NCBI RefSeq assembly: GCF_000259075.1
Contig: NZ_AJKI01000030.1
Location: forward strand, 62,001-126,000
DNA from: Marinilabilia salmonicolor JCM 21150
Lineage (GTDB): Bacteria; Bacteroidota; Bacteroidia; Bacteroidales; Marinilabiliaceae
Direction: 5' to 3'
DNA: 64,000 nt
The notes beneath the pieces are model-generated. The model did not search any database and was not told the DNA's origin. It saw only the letters and a program-made list of their open reading frames with translations. Position numbers and translations under genes: made by a program. Below, in pieces: positions 1-7,845 of the stretch. How positions within the stretch are numbered: position 1 is the stretch's first letter; each line of letters starts with the position of its first letter.

Positions 1-2
1 TG

Positions 3-80
3 ATTCGAATCTATTACCCGGAAATGAGCCTGGGTTATTTGCGTGAAGTGAGGAAAAAGTTTCTGGAACGCATTAAATAA
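3..80 (+). CDS. C-terminal tail of an unidentified protein (partial)
   Basis: An open frame enters from the left edge and gives 25 residues before a TAA at 78-80. The tail is basic and looks helical, ending in KKFLERIK. Too little is present to name a family. A strong intrinsic terminator follows 15 bases after the stop, which supports this as the real end of a forward transcript. Confidence 0.5.
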   Translation: MRIYYPEMSLGYLREVRKKFLERIK

Positions 81-89
81 AAGGAATTA

Positions 90-842
90 TTACCAAAGCC
101 TCTTCTGTTTTTGCACCGAAGAGGCTTTTTTGATTCCTCCGGTCCAATCAATCAGATGACTGGTTTCTTCAAATACATTTTTTTCTCCGAATAAAAAATC
201 ATTGGCCCTCTGATGACATATCATCGGATGCGTGGTAGAAATGCTGTGGTTTAATTCAAGATGTTCTACCGCCTTCCTGGCATGGTTTCCCCATAAAAAC
301 CAAAAAGCATCCGGACAGTTTTTATTAATATAACCAAGCAACCGGTCAGTAAATGGTTTCCAATATCCTGAATGACTGCCAGGCTTACCAATTTTACAGG
401 AAAAAGAGGTATTCAGCAACAAAACACCCTGTTGCTCCCAATATTTGAAAAGCTCATTGGGCGGAAGCAGGGAGAAATTTCCACCTGCTATCTCTTCTTT
501 GATGACATTAAATGTCCTGAACTCCTTTTTATCAGCAGCATAAAGCGCTCTGACAATATTGCGCAGACTGGTATTCCGAAAAGGCTCTGTCCAGCTCTTC
601 AATGGACCAACCTCAAAAGCCCGGCCTGTGGCCACTCCCTTTTGAGGATAAGGATCCTGCCCAATAATGACAACTTTTACCCTGGTTAAATCAAGTGTAA
701 GAAACCGAAGAATTTTATCTTTATCGGGAGTTACTTCAGCATCAGCATTCTCAATCTTTTCAGAAACTTCCTGAATAATATTCCGGATTTCACTATCCAA
801 AAAGGACTTCCAGGATGCATCTGTTTCTTTGGGTAAAATCAT
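90..842 (-). CDS. ung: Uracil-DNA glycosylase, family 1-like
   Basis: Removes uracil from DNA to start base-excision repair. The 250-residue protein carries GQDPYP near residues 61-66 (canonical water-activating loop GQDPYH), LLLNTSFSC near 142 with GSHS just after it, a WG motif, and THPMICHQ near 208 in place of the usual HPSPLS. The catalytic Asp, Asn and His of family 1 are present. The two loop replacements make it divergent, so exact substrate preference is open. Start is the ATG at 842; no upstream alternative is better. It stands alone and converges on the gene tail at 3-80, with that gene's terminator inside its own last codons. Confidence 0.85.
   Translation of the reverse strand: MILPKETDASWKSFLDSEIRNIIQEVSEKIENADAEVTPDKDKILRFLTLDLTRVKVVIIGQDPYPQKGVATGRAFEVGPLKSWTEPFRNTSLRNIVRALYAADKKEFRTFNVIKEEIAGGNFSLLPPNELFKYWEQQGVLLLNTSFSCKIGKPGSHSGYWKPFTDRLLGYINKNCPDAFWFLWGNHARKAVEHLELNHSISTTHPMICHQRANDFLFGEKNVFEETSHLIDWTGGIKKASSVQKQKRLW
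95..131 (+). terminator. Intrinsic terminator overlapping the 3' end of ung
   Basis: A perfect 10-bp stem (AAAGCCTCTT at 95-104 with AAGAGGCTTT at 119-128) has a 14-base loop and is followed by T's. It would end the forward gene stopping at 80. The same bases encode the last residues of the opposite-strand glycosylase, so the terminator is embedded in coding DNA. Confidence 0.75.
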
Positions 843-990
843 CAGGATTCATTAAAGTGATACGTGGATTTTCGAATTTCAAATATAATGATTCCAATCA
901 AAACCTTCTACAAGGACCCGACAGGTACACTTTTTTTTATAAACCATAAACCCTAATTCCTTCTGATTTGTTAGCTTTGAAAACAAAAAA

Positions 991-1746
991 ATGCGACACC
1001 ATCATTTTATTTTACTTCTCCTGGCATTTGCAGTAATCAGCTGTCAGTCACCCGGGAAACCAACACTTTCCTTTGCCCGTCAAATACCCATCGACAGTAC
1101 CGTTGCGTCCGATTCCTCAATTTCGGCAACCATCGCCCCTCTTCGCGATTCAGTGGAAGCCATTATGAATGAAGTAATCGGTTCGTCACCAAAAGAGATC
1201 TTCTCCGAAAAACCGGAATCACCACTATCCAGTTTTGTTGCAGACCTTCTGAAAGAAACTGCAGTTGAAGAGTTAAATGAATCAGGAAAGGAAGCCCTTC
1301 CGGTTATAACGGTAATTAATATTCGCGGGTTGAGAGCCCCACTGCCCAAAGGAGTTATTAAAGTGAAAGATATTTATGCGCTAATGCCCTTCGAGAATCA
1401 GATGATTATCCTGAAAATGTCAGGTAAGGATATTAAAAGTTTATACCAGCATATGGGAGAATCAGGCGGGGACGGACTCAGCGGCGGATCCTTTACATTC
1501 AACAACCAATCGGTTAAGAACCCTGAAATTAACAACAAGCCTTTAAAAGAGGATGCATTCTATTACGTTGTAACCTCTGATTATCTGGCAACAGGCGGGG
1601 ACCATTATAACATTTTTGCCAACGCAGTTGAAAAACATGAATCTTCAAATAAAATCAGAGATTTGATTATTCAACACATACGGGAATTGAATGCACAGGG
1701 CAAACAAATACAAACCCCATCGAATCAAAGAATCAAAATGCAATAG
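991..1746 (+). CDS. 5'-nucleotidase C-terminal-domain lipoprotein
   Basis: A 251-residue lipoprotein: the signal peptide ends in a lipobox with Cys18 (VISCQS). The mature part matches the substrate-binding domain normally found at the C terminus of UshA/5'-nucleotidases: INIRGLRAPLPKGVIKVKDIYALMPFEN is the nucleobase-domain signature (residues about 109-136), then SGGDGLSGG and YYVVTSDYLATGGDHY. No metallophosphoesterase domain is present. The next gene supplies that domain, so the pair likely works together in the periplasm or at the outer membrane. A TAGCTTTG at 72-79 of the 900s block (972-979) resembles a -7 box but lies very close to the ATG. Confidence 0.85.
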   Translation: MRHHHFILLLLAFAVISCQSPGKPTLSFARQIPIDSTVASDSSISATIAPLRDSVEAIMNEVIGSSPKEIFSEKPESPLSSFVADLLKETAVEELNESGKEALPVITVINIRGLRAPLPKGVIKVKDIYALMPFENQMIILKMSGKDIKSLYQHMGESGGDGLSGGSFTFNNQSVKNPEINNKPLKEDAFYYVVTSDYLATGGDHYNIFANAVEKHESSNKIRDLIIQHIRELNAQGKQIQTPSNQRIKMQ

Positions 1747-1871
1747 CTAATCAACCTGCCATATTCAAAACTGAGGCTATGAAACGAGCATGGCAATATT
1801 TGCCCCAGAAGATCATGTATAAGTTCCTGCATGAGAGCTCCAACCAACCTTAATAAACAAATTTTACAGGG

Positions 1872-2783
1872 ATGAAAACAAACAGAAGACAATTCATAAA
1901 AACACTGGCTGCCGGAAGTCTGGCAGCCACACTCCCATTCGCAGTAAAAGGAGAATCCGGGAGCCATAATACACTAACCATCCTGCATACCAACGATGTC
2001 CATAGTCACCTGGATCCTTTTGAAGCCAATCACCCCAGATTCCCCAACATGGGAGGCTTTGCGCGAAGAGCAAGTCTCATCAGCAAAATCAGACAACAAA
2101 AAAAGCACGTTTTATTGGTCGATGCAGGAGATATTTTTCAGGGAACTCCTTACTTTAATTTCTTTGGCGGCAAGCCGGAATTGGAATTAATGTCAAAAAT
2201 GGGGTACGATGCAGCAACCATTGGAAATCATGAATTCGACAATGGAATGCAACATCTGTCCGACCAGTTGAAATATGCAGACTTTCCTTTCATCTGTAGC
2301 AACTATAACTTTGACAACACAATTCTGAAAGGGAAAACACAATCCTGGAAAGTCATTGAAAAGGGCCCCTTCCGGATTGGCATTATCGGACTTGGCATCA
2401 ACCCTGCAGGGCTGGTATCTCCGGCCAACTATAAGGGGATGGACTGGCTTGATCCCATAAAAACTGCGGAAGAAACCGCGACATATCTTAGAAACGAGAA
2501 AAACTGCAACCTGATTGTTGCTCTTTCACACCTGGGAATCAACAGCTCTGAAGAGAGACCTGACTCGGATAGAAAAACAGCAGCAGAATCTTCGTCCATT
2601 GATGTCATTATTGGGGGGCATACTCACACTTTTATGGATGAACCGGAACTAATAAAAAACAAAGCCGGAAAAAACGTCATCATCAATCAGGTTGGCTGGG
2701 GTGGTGTAATTTTAGGACAATTGGACATCACACTGAACAAAGGGAAGTCGACATTCCTAGCCACGCAACATATTGTAAGATAA
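1872..2783 (+). CDS. Metallophosphoesterase (5'-nucleotidase N-terminal domain), Tat-exported
   Basis: 303 residues. The N terminus NRRQFIKTLAAGSL is a Tat-type signal. The body is the calcineurin-like half of UshA: LHTNDVHSH (metal site), DAGDIFQGTPYFN, GNHEFDNG, ALSHLG and GGHTHTF supply the metal ligands. It likely hydrolyses nucleotides or related phosphoesters outside the cytoplasm. It lies 125 bases downstream of the protein carrying the substrate-binding domain, so a usually single polypeptide is encoded as two genes, in reversed domain order. The ATG at 1872 gives the complete twin-arginine-like signal. Confidence 0.88.
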   Translation: MKTNRRQFIKTLAAGSLAATLPFAVKGESGSHNTLTILHTNDVHSHLDPFEANHPRFPNMGGFARRASLISKIRQQKKHVLLVDAGDIFQGTPYFNFFGGKPELELMSKMGYDAATIGNHEFDNGMQHLSDQLKYADFPFICSNYNFDNTILKGKTQSWKVIEKGPFRIGIIGLGINPAGLVSPANYKGMDWLDPIKTAEETATYLRNEKNCNLIVALSHLGINSSEERPDSDRKTAAESSSIDVIIGGHTHTFMDEPELIKNKAGKNVIINQVGWGGVILGQLDITLNKGKSTFLATQHIVR

Positions 2784-2845
2784 TGTTAGGATATTGCCTT
2801 TTGCACTATATCATTCGTAATAGTCCGCTAAAATAAAGCCTAAAC

Positions 2846-2871
2846 GCAGAGTCGAAAGGCAGAGTCGAAAG
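2846..2871. repeat. Two tandem 13-bp repeats
   Basis: GCAGAGTCGAAAG occurs twice back to back in the 200-base gap after the nucleotidase gene. No function is suggested; nothing else is recognised in this gap. Confidence 0.6.
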
Positions 2872-2987
2872 GCTGTATGATGAGGGATTTACAATAATCT
2901 TCCTCAAAGAATTTAAAATATTCAGAATTTGACGCAACCAAATTTTCAGATTATAATCTTAATAGAAATGCGTGTAAAGCTTAAACT

Positions 2988-3302
2988 ATGAAAAATCTGA
3001 AACTTACTGGATTTGCCCTCTTAATAATATGTTTTGCATCATGTAACACTGACGATGAAATTATCCATGGGGAGGTTGAATTCATCGCTGAATATTCGGC
3101 TACAGTTACAGTTGGTGGTATCATCGGAATAATTGAACGAACTTTTGAAATTGGTGAAGTCTATAAAGCTACAGACGATGGAGGCAAGACAATAACCATT
3201 AGAATAGCTGAACATTCAGATTTAAACGAAGACTGTCCGAATAGTTGGTGCTACCAGGAATTTTTAGACGTACCTCGGGAATATTTGAGATTTGTAAAAT
3301 GA
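2988..3302 (+). CDS. Small hypothetical lipoprotein
   Basis: 104 residues with a signal peptide and a lipobox at FASCNT (Cys19). The mature domain is short, acidic and beta-rich by eye, with a late Cys pair (DCPNSWCYQEF). No family recognised. It is a lone gene in an AT-rich stretch; the N terminus (MKNLKLTGFALL) is typical of Bacteroidota lipoproteins, supporting the ATG at 2988. Confidence 0.6.
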   Translation: MKNLKLTGFALLIICFASCNTDDEIIHGEVEFIAEYSATVTVGGIIGIIERTFEIGEVYKATDDGGKTITIRIAEHSDLNEDCPNSWCYQEFLDVPREYLRFVK

Positions 3303-3517
3303 CCAAAGCATAAAACTCCTTCAGCTTCGATATTTTATTTTTTTCAAATACTATAAACTTAAAAGCTTTTCAAGCTCTGATTCCCTTGGATATAAAAGCA
3401 TGCCCACAAAATAAGCCAAATATTTATAGCTGTAATAATTACATGAAAATCTCCCCTTAAAGTGAGACGAACCAAGTAGATATATTTGTTTGTTTAATCA
3501 GCATAGAGTTTTATCTA

Positions 3518-3745
3518 GAGTCTGTCCATAAAGTACCATTTGCTTTGTTATGCTTGCCGCCGAAATACTCATTTACCCAAGTAAACTCCGCTTTTGGCGG
3601 CTTGCGCCACCCATCGGTCGCCAAAGGCTTGCCGACGGCACGGCGCTAAAGCTTTAGGCGGCACGCGGTCGCAAGCCTTGCAACTGGCACTTTCTGACCA
3701 GACACATGACTAAAAACAAATTTTACTTAGTTTATGGACAGGCTC
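3518..3745 (+). mobile_element. MITE family A, copy 1 (long variant, 228 bp)
   Basis: Terminal inverted repeats GAGTCTGTCCATAAA / TTTATGGACAGGCTC are bounded by a 6-bp direct duplication TATCTA (3512-3517 and 3746-3751). Internally it shares with the other copies an inverted pair around TTGCCGCC...GGCGGC and the stretch CAACTGGCACTTTCTGACCAG. It carries an extra GC-rich, self-complementary segment (about 3609-3680) absent from the 162-163 bp copies. It encodes no transposase, so it must be mobilised in trans. Confidence 0.85.
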
Positions 3746-3910
3746 TATCTAGGGTATTGGTTCCCGAAACTTCGGGAGAACTCGCATGTGAAGGTTTTAT
3801 ACATTTTCTCTTGTGCCATCTCTTGCCATGCTCATTTCATTTAGAACATTTACTTCAAAAAAGCCTCAAAAGATTATCCGCTATTAGACCTAAGTTTGTA
3901 TCTTTGTTAT

Positions 3911-4333
3911 ATGAAGAAATTCAGAGATTATTATAGATTCTTTTGTGAAGAGGAGTTTTGTATCCGGATTTTAAAGGAAATCAGGCAACAACAGGGAGTG
4001 ATTTGCAAAAAATGTGAAAGCAAAACCCATTACTGGAAGAACGACAAAAAAAAGTTTGAGTGTAAAGAATGTAATTACAGAACATCGTTAAAGAAAGGCA
4101 CAATAATGGAAAACAGCAATTTACCACTACAGTATTGGCTGTCAGCAATTGCCTATTTAAGTACAACAGAAGAAAACATCTCGGCTCACAAGCTCCAACA
4201 GGAACTTAGACATAACCGTTATGAACCCATTTTACGGATGGTAAAAAAAATAAGATGCATTCCTGAAACAGACCTCATGAAACAAAAAATTTTACAATAC
4301 ATCAGTAGAGCAAATACAGCAGACCTTAATTAA
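3911..4333 (+). pseudogene. Truncated IS1595 (ISXO2-like) transposase, N-terminal zinc ribbon only
   Basis: The 140 residues open with the IS1595-type N-terminal region: a zinc ribbon with two CxxC pairs (CKKC and CKEC), then TSLKKGTIMENSNLPLQYWL, which matches the 'GTIFxxSKLPLxxWF' block of ISXO2-like transposases. A full enzyme has about 300 residues and a DDE/DDN catalytic domain; that is missing here. No IS1595 terminal repeats were found nearby. The stop lies 6 bases before the ATPase gene, so the fragment may be co-transcribed and could survive as a DNA-binding protein, but decay is the simpler reading. Start chosen at 3911 (MKKFRDYY); an in-frame ATG at 3896 is possible. Confidence 0.7.
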
Positions 4334-4339
4334 TAAAAA

Positions 4340-5095
4340 ATGGAAACGATAAAACCAAACATTGACTGGTTTGATAAAATTCTCCCCGACGGTTTGCCCA
4401 TAAAATCAACAACCATTATTACCGGCCCCGGAGGGTCAGGCAAACCGCTTATTGGTGAATATTTTCTGGCATCTTGGTTAAAAAACGGAGGCAGCGTTGT
4501 GGTAATGTCCTTGCAATACCCATCACCGGAATTTGTAACCACGAGTGTAAAAAACATTACCGGGGTTAACTTCAATGATTATGCTGAAAATGTAGTTTTT
4601 CTTCAACTTAACACAGAAATACAGAATCTTGAGCAGACAGACAAACAGCTTATCAATGCCAACCTGGTAAAACCGGAAGTTTGGAATCAAGCTATTAATC
4701 TTGCTACAAAGCAGTTACCTATAAAAGGGCCGGGTATTTTAGTATTTGCATCAGCTCTAAATATTTTACTTTTTTCACCGAGCTATGGTGAAGCCATTTT
4801 CAGTAGAATTAAAGAAACGATAAGATCAAATACACACTTAACCTACATCATTTCTGTTAGCAATTCAGCAAAAAAAGAAGAAATTGCACAATTGGAAGAA
4901 ATGGCTGACAACTTAATCGTTTCACGCAGCGAGAAAGACCCTTTCCAGTTATATATGAAAATCGAACGATTAAAATCCGGACAATTTGATCACAAAGAAA
5001 TTCAGATTCCTGTCTCAGCAGATACATTGAACCACTTCAAAGAAATTTCCAAACACAGCAGGGGAAGAGTTCTTCCCGCAATAAAGAAAATATAG
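4340..5095 (+). CDS. RecA-superfamily (KaiC/RadA-like) ATPase with degenerate nucleotide motifs
   Basis: 251 residues with the fold order of single-domain KaiC/Rad55-like proteins: 'W-F-D-K-I-L-P-D-G-L-P' entry, Walker A GPGGSGKP at 29-36, then SVVVMSLQYPSPEFV. The residue after the Walker lysine is Pro instead of Thr/Ser, and the expected Walker B (ILVFASALN, about 134) lacks its Asp. Catalysis may therefore be weak or lost. It sits 6 bases after the transposase fragment and 24 bases before the CGGC gene. In the family such proteins act in signalling or DNA-related complexes; no specific role can be assigned. Confidence 0.65.
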   Translation: METIKPNIDWFDKILPDGLPIKSTTIITGPGGSGKPLIGEYFLASWLKNGGSVVVMSLQYPSPEFVTTSVKNITGVNFNDYAENVVFLQLNTEIQNLEQTDKQLINANLVKPEVWNQAINLATKQLPIKGPGILVFASALNILLFSPSYGEAIFSRIKETIRSNTHLTYIISVSNSAKKEEIAQLEEMADNLIVSRSEKDPFQLYMKIERLKSGQFDHKEIQIPVSADTLNHFKEISKHSRGRVLPAIKKI

Positions 5096-5119
5096 TTCCA
5101 CCCTTTAAATATATGCAAA

Positions 5120-5569
5120 TTGAAAGACTCAAAAAAAATAGGAATTATCATTTGCAACCGATACAGAGACTGTGCCGGAGGAAAATGTTTTCGGTCAAAG
5201 AAAGCCCGGGAGGGAGCTTTTAGCATCTATGATAAACACACAAATTTAGAAATTGTGGGATACACGACTTGTGGAGGTTGCCCGGGAGGAAATATAGAGC
5301 ATGCACCGGAGGAAATGCTTAAAAACGGTGTTGATGTGATACACCTGGCCACCGGGTTGGTGGTGGGCTATCCCCCATGCCCTCACATTGCCTATTTCAA
5401 GAAATACATCGAAGAAAGATTTAAAATACCGGTTGTTGTCGGAACCCACCCCATTCCCCAAAAGTATCTGCTCAACCATCAAAGACTGGGCACGTGGAAA
5501 TCTGATGAGTGGAAGGAATGGATTGCCCCCACCTTATCTGACGAAGTAACAAGATTAGCATACAACTAA
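5120..5569 (+). CDS. CGGC domain protein (putative metal binding)
   Basis: 149 residues with the defining motif TTCGGCPGG (residues about 51-59), an early Cys pair (CNRYRDCAGGKC) and PPCPH near residue 92. The many Cys and His residues suggest metal or cluster binding; the family has no firmly known function. Start is probably the TTG at 5120, since the nearby ATG at 5113 is out of frame. It is 13 bases upstream of the radical SAM gene, so the two are likely co-transcribed. Confidence 0.75.
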   Translation: MKDSKKIGIIICNRYRDCAGGKCFRSKKAREGAFSIYDKHTNLEIVGYTTCGGCPGGNIEHAPEEMLKNGVDVIHLATGLVVGYPPCPHIAYFKKYIEERFKIPVVVGTHPIPQKYLLNHQRLGTWKSDEWKEWIAPTLSDEVTRLAYN

Positions 5570-5582
5570 AACTTCACTTAAA

Positions 5583-6521
5583 ATGTATAAATATCTCTTT
5601 GGCCCGGTACCTTCGCGAAGGTTAGGAATGTCGCTCGGAATTGATTTGATTCCCAAGAAAGTCTGTTCTTTAAACTGTGTGTATTGCGAGGTAGGCAAAA
5701 CCACTAAACTGACTGTCGATCGGATGGAGTATATAAAATACGATAAGGTAATTGCAGAATTGAAGCAGTTTATGAGCAATGATCCTAAAATCGACTATAT
5801 CACTTTTTCAGGATCCGGGGAACCAACACTCAATAGCCGCATCGGAGAGGTCCTGAAATATATTAAGAAAAACTATCCGCTCATAAAAACAGCCGTTTTA
5901 ACAAACGGAACTTTGTTTTTTGATCAACACGTAAGAAAGGAACTGTTTCAGGCCAATGTGATCCTACCATCTTTAGATGCTGCAAGTCAGTCAGCTTTTG
6001 AAAAAATTAACCGACCGGAACCCTCTTTGAAAGTTGAGTCTTATATTCAGGGATTGATTGATTTGAGGAAAGAATACAAAGGACGAATCTGGTTAGAAGT
6101 ATTCATATTGAAGAACTATAACGATTCAAAAGAAGAATTGGATTTACTTAAAAATGCAGTTCTGAAAATTAATCCCGATATTATTCAGTTAAACACGTTG
6201 GACCGACCGGGAACAGAAGCAGGACTCGTTCCGTTATCAAGAAATGAGTTACAGGAAGTAATTAATTACTGGAACCTTCCAAATGTTGAAATTATTGCGT
6301 CCGCACAAAATCGCACAATCATTGAATCCTACAGTGGCGACATTGAAGCAACCATTTTAGAAACCATAGCGCGTCGCCCTTGCACCCTCGATGATTTGCA
6401 TCACCTTTTAGGTATTCATGTAAACGAAATCAATAAATATCTTGGCACAATGGAAGCCGAAGGTAAAATCACAACTCAAAATCTTGACAGAGGCGTTTTT
6501 TATGAGTTGACGCAAAAATGA
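5583..6521 (+). CDS. Radical SAM protein, COG0731 (wyosine-synthase-like) family
   Basis: 312 residues. The cluster motif CSLNCVYC (residues 28-35) follows YLFGPVPSRRLGMSLGIDLIP, typical of COG0731. Further radical SAM features include YITFSGSGEPTLNS and LTNGTLF. The last about 60 residues look like a winged-helix domain. The family is named for archaeal wyosine synthesis, but bacterial members sit in varied metal and redox clusters and their reaction is unknown. Neighbours here are a CGGC protein upstream and a NifX-like protein downstream. Confidence 0.85.
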   Translation: MYKYLFGPVPSRRLGMSLGIDLIPKKVCSLNCVYCEVGKTTKLTVDRMEYIKYDKVIAELKQFMSNDPKIDYITFSGSGEPTLNSRIGEVLKYIKKNYPLIKTAVLTNGTLFFDQHVRKELFQANVILPSLDAASQSAFEKINRPEPSLKVESYIQGLIDLRKEYKGRIWLEVFILKNYNDSKEELDLLKNAVLKINPDIIQLNTLDRPGTEAGLVPLSRNELQEVINYWNLPNVEIIASAQNRTIIESYSGDIEATILETIARRPCTLDDLHHLLGIHVNEINKYLGTMEAEGKITTQNLDRGVFYELTQK

Positions 6522-6629
6522 AAACAAATCGTCTCGAAACTGCATTTTTTCAAATTAATCCATTACGAATATTTATGAATCCCGGAGACTAAAAACCACT
6601 CTATTTTTTTTAATCTATAATATCCAAAT

Positions 6630-6953
6630 ATGAAAGTAGCAATCCCATCTGACAACCAATCAACAATCACCAAAAGAACCGGACAAAGCAAAGGCTTCAT
6701 GGTCTATGAAGTAATTGACAACAAGATCGTCAACTCTGAATACAGAGAAAACACTCAGGATGAACACGATGAAGAAATAGAACATTCTCACCATCAAATA
6801 ATTGAAATACTAAACGATGTTGACATTTTATTGGTTGCTGCCATTGGAAAATACATGAAAAAAGATGTCGATAGGAGTTCAATAAAGTATGAAATAGTGA
6901 ATGAAGAAAAGTTAGATCAAATCATTGATAATTTTTTGAAAAAGACTAAATAG
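6630..6953 (+). CDS. NifX/NifB-family (dinitrogenase Fe-Mo cofactor) protein
   Basis: 107 residues that match the dinitrogenase iron-molybdenum cofactor biosynthesis domain: MKVAIPSDN start, a His/Asp/Glu-rich segment (DEHDEEIEHSHHQ) and ILLVAAIGKYM. Members bind metal-cluster precursors; no nitrogenase gene is in view, so a role in nitrogen fixation should not be assumed. Its stop TAG spans the junction of the target duplication and a MITE, but the uninterrupted site would also read TAG, so the protein is unchanged by the insertion. Confidence 0.8.
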   Translation: MKVAIPSDNQSTITKRTGQSKGFMVYEVIDNKIVNSEYRENTQDEHDEEIEHSHHQIIEILNDVDILLVAAIGKYMKKDVDRSSIKYEIVNEEKLDQIIDNFLKKTK

Positions 6954-7103
6954 TGTTTGTCTATAAAGTCCAACTTCTGCGTTGTTGCTCAAAATCTAAA
7001 TCCTCAAATACACTAGTATTCTGCGGTTTAGATTTTTCACACGCCTTGAATTTGAACTTTCTAGTTCAAACACGGGAAAAACGCTTAGTTTATGGACAGA
7101 GAC
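6953..7103 (+). mobile_element. MITE family A, copy 2 (divergent interior, 151 bp)
   Basis: Ends GTGTTTGTCTATAAAG and CTTAGTTTATGGACAGAGAC form inverted repeats; the direct duplication TAAATA is at 6947-6952 and 7104-7109. The interior differs from the other copies (it has AAATCTAAATC/GATTT and GAACTTTCTAGTTC palindromes instead of the CCGCC block), so the same ends mobilise more than one core. Confidence 0.8.
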
Positions 7104-7115
7104 TAAATAGCCACA

Positions 7116-7763
7116 ATGCCAAAAATTGAAGCTTTCCAGAAATATACCGATGAATACGAAAACTGGTTTGTTAAAAACAAATGGGCTTTTCTATCGGAAT
7201 TAAAGGCAATTAAGAAGTTACTTTCCCGGGTTGACGGGGTTATTGAAATTGGTATCGGAAGTGGCATCTTTGCAAAACCACTGGGAATTATCGAAGGAAT
7301 TGATCCTTCGGATGCTATGCGCAAAAAAGCAGAGCAAAAGGGACTAAAAGCATTGGATGCCGCAGCGGAGAAATTACCTTATGCCAATGCATCCGTCAAC
7401 GGAGCTGTTATGATTACTTCCATCTGTTTTGTTGATGATATTTATCAATCGTTCAGAGAGGCTCATCGAATTCTAAAAAAGGACGGATTTTTAATTTTAG
7501 GGTATGTGGATAAAGACAGCCCAGTTGGCAAAGATTATTTAAAGCATAAAAACGAAAGTATGTTTTATCAGGAAGCAAGCTTTTTTAGTACCAAAGAACT
7601 CTACGATATATTATTTCAAACAGGATTTGAGGTTACAGAAACTTGTCAAACAATTTTTGGGAAGGTTAATAATATAACAGAAATCCAACCTGTTAACCAT
7701 GGATTTGGGGATGGCAGTTTTGTTGTAATAAAAGCGCAAAAAGTAAATGGAAGAGATCTATAA
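7116..7763 (+). CDS. Class I SAM-dependent methyltransferase
   Basis: 215 residues, Methyltransf_11 type. Motif I is VIEIGIGSGIFAK (about residues 42-54), followed by GIDPSDAM, the LPYANASVNGAVMITSICFVDD strand block, and an ILKKDGFLILGYVDKDS motif. The substrate is unknown. It starts 6 bases after the right target duplication of the MITE. Before that insertion it would have been about 6 bases from the NifX-like stop, so the two were probably one operon. Confidence 0.8.
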   Translation: MPKIEAFQKYTDEYENWFVKNKWAFLSELKAIKKLLSRVDGVIEIGIGSGIFAKPLGIIEGIDPSDAMRKKAEQKGLKALDAAAEKLPYANASVNGAVMITSICFVDDIYQSFREAHRILKKDGFLILGYVDKDSPVGKDYLKHKNESMFYQEASFFSTKELYDILFQTGFEVTETCQTIFGKVNNITEIQPVNHGFGDGSFVVIKAQKVNGRDL

Positions 7764-7845
7764 AATATTTTTAAAATCCATTATGATATCCGGGTTTGTG
7801 TTTATCATGATGGTAGCTATTGGATACATCACCCTTTCACACTAA
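7747..7845 (+). pseudogene. 32-residue membrane ORF, possible remnant of a permease
   Basis: ATG at 7747, TAA at 7843-7845. The peptide is one long hydrophobic helix (SIMISGFVFIMMVAIGYITL) after a short polar start. It resembles the N terminus of large permeases annotated as putative manganese/arsenic transporters in Bacteroidota, from memory only. It overlaps the end of the methyltransferase by 17 bases and the convergent Crp gene's 3' end by 17 bases. Either a real small membrane protein or a permease cut off after its first helix. Confidence 0.4.

Noticed and set aside
1779-1853. 24-residue ORF between the two nucleotidase genes
   Set aside because: ATG and stop are in place but there is no signal, motif or spacing evidence; kept only as a note.
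3706-3936. Forward ORF across the MITE right end
   Set aside because: It begins inside the mobile element and overlaps the transposase fragment in another frame; no domain or signal.
6630-6953. Nitrogen fixation role for the NifX-like proteins
   Set aside because: No nitrogenase or nif regulatory genes are present; such domains are widespread in non-fixing anaerobes.
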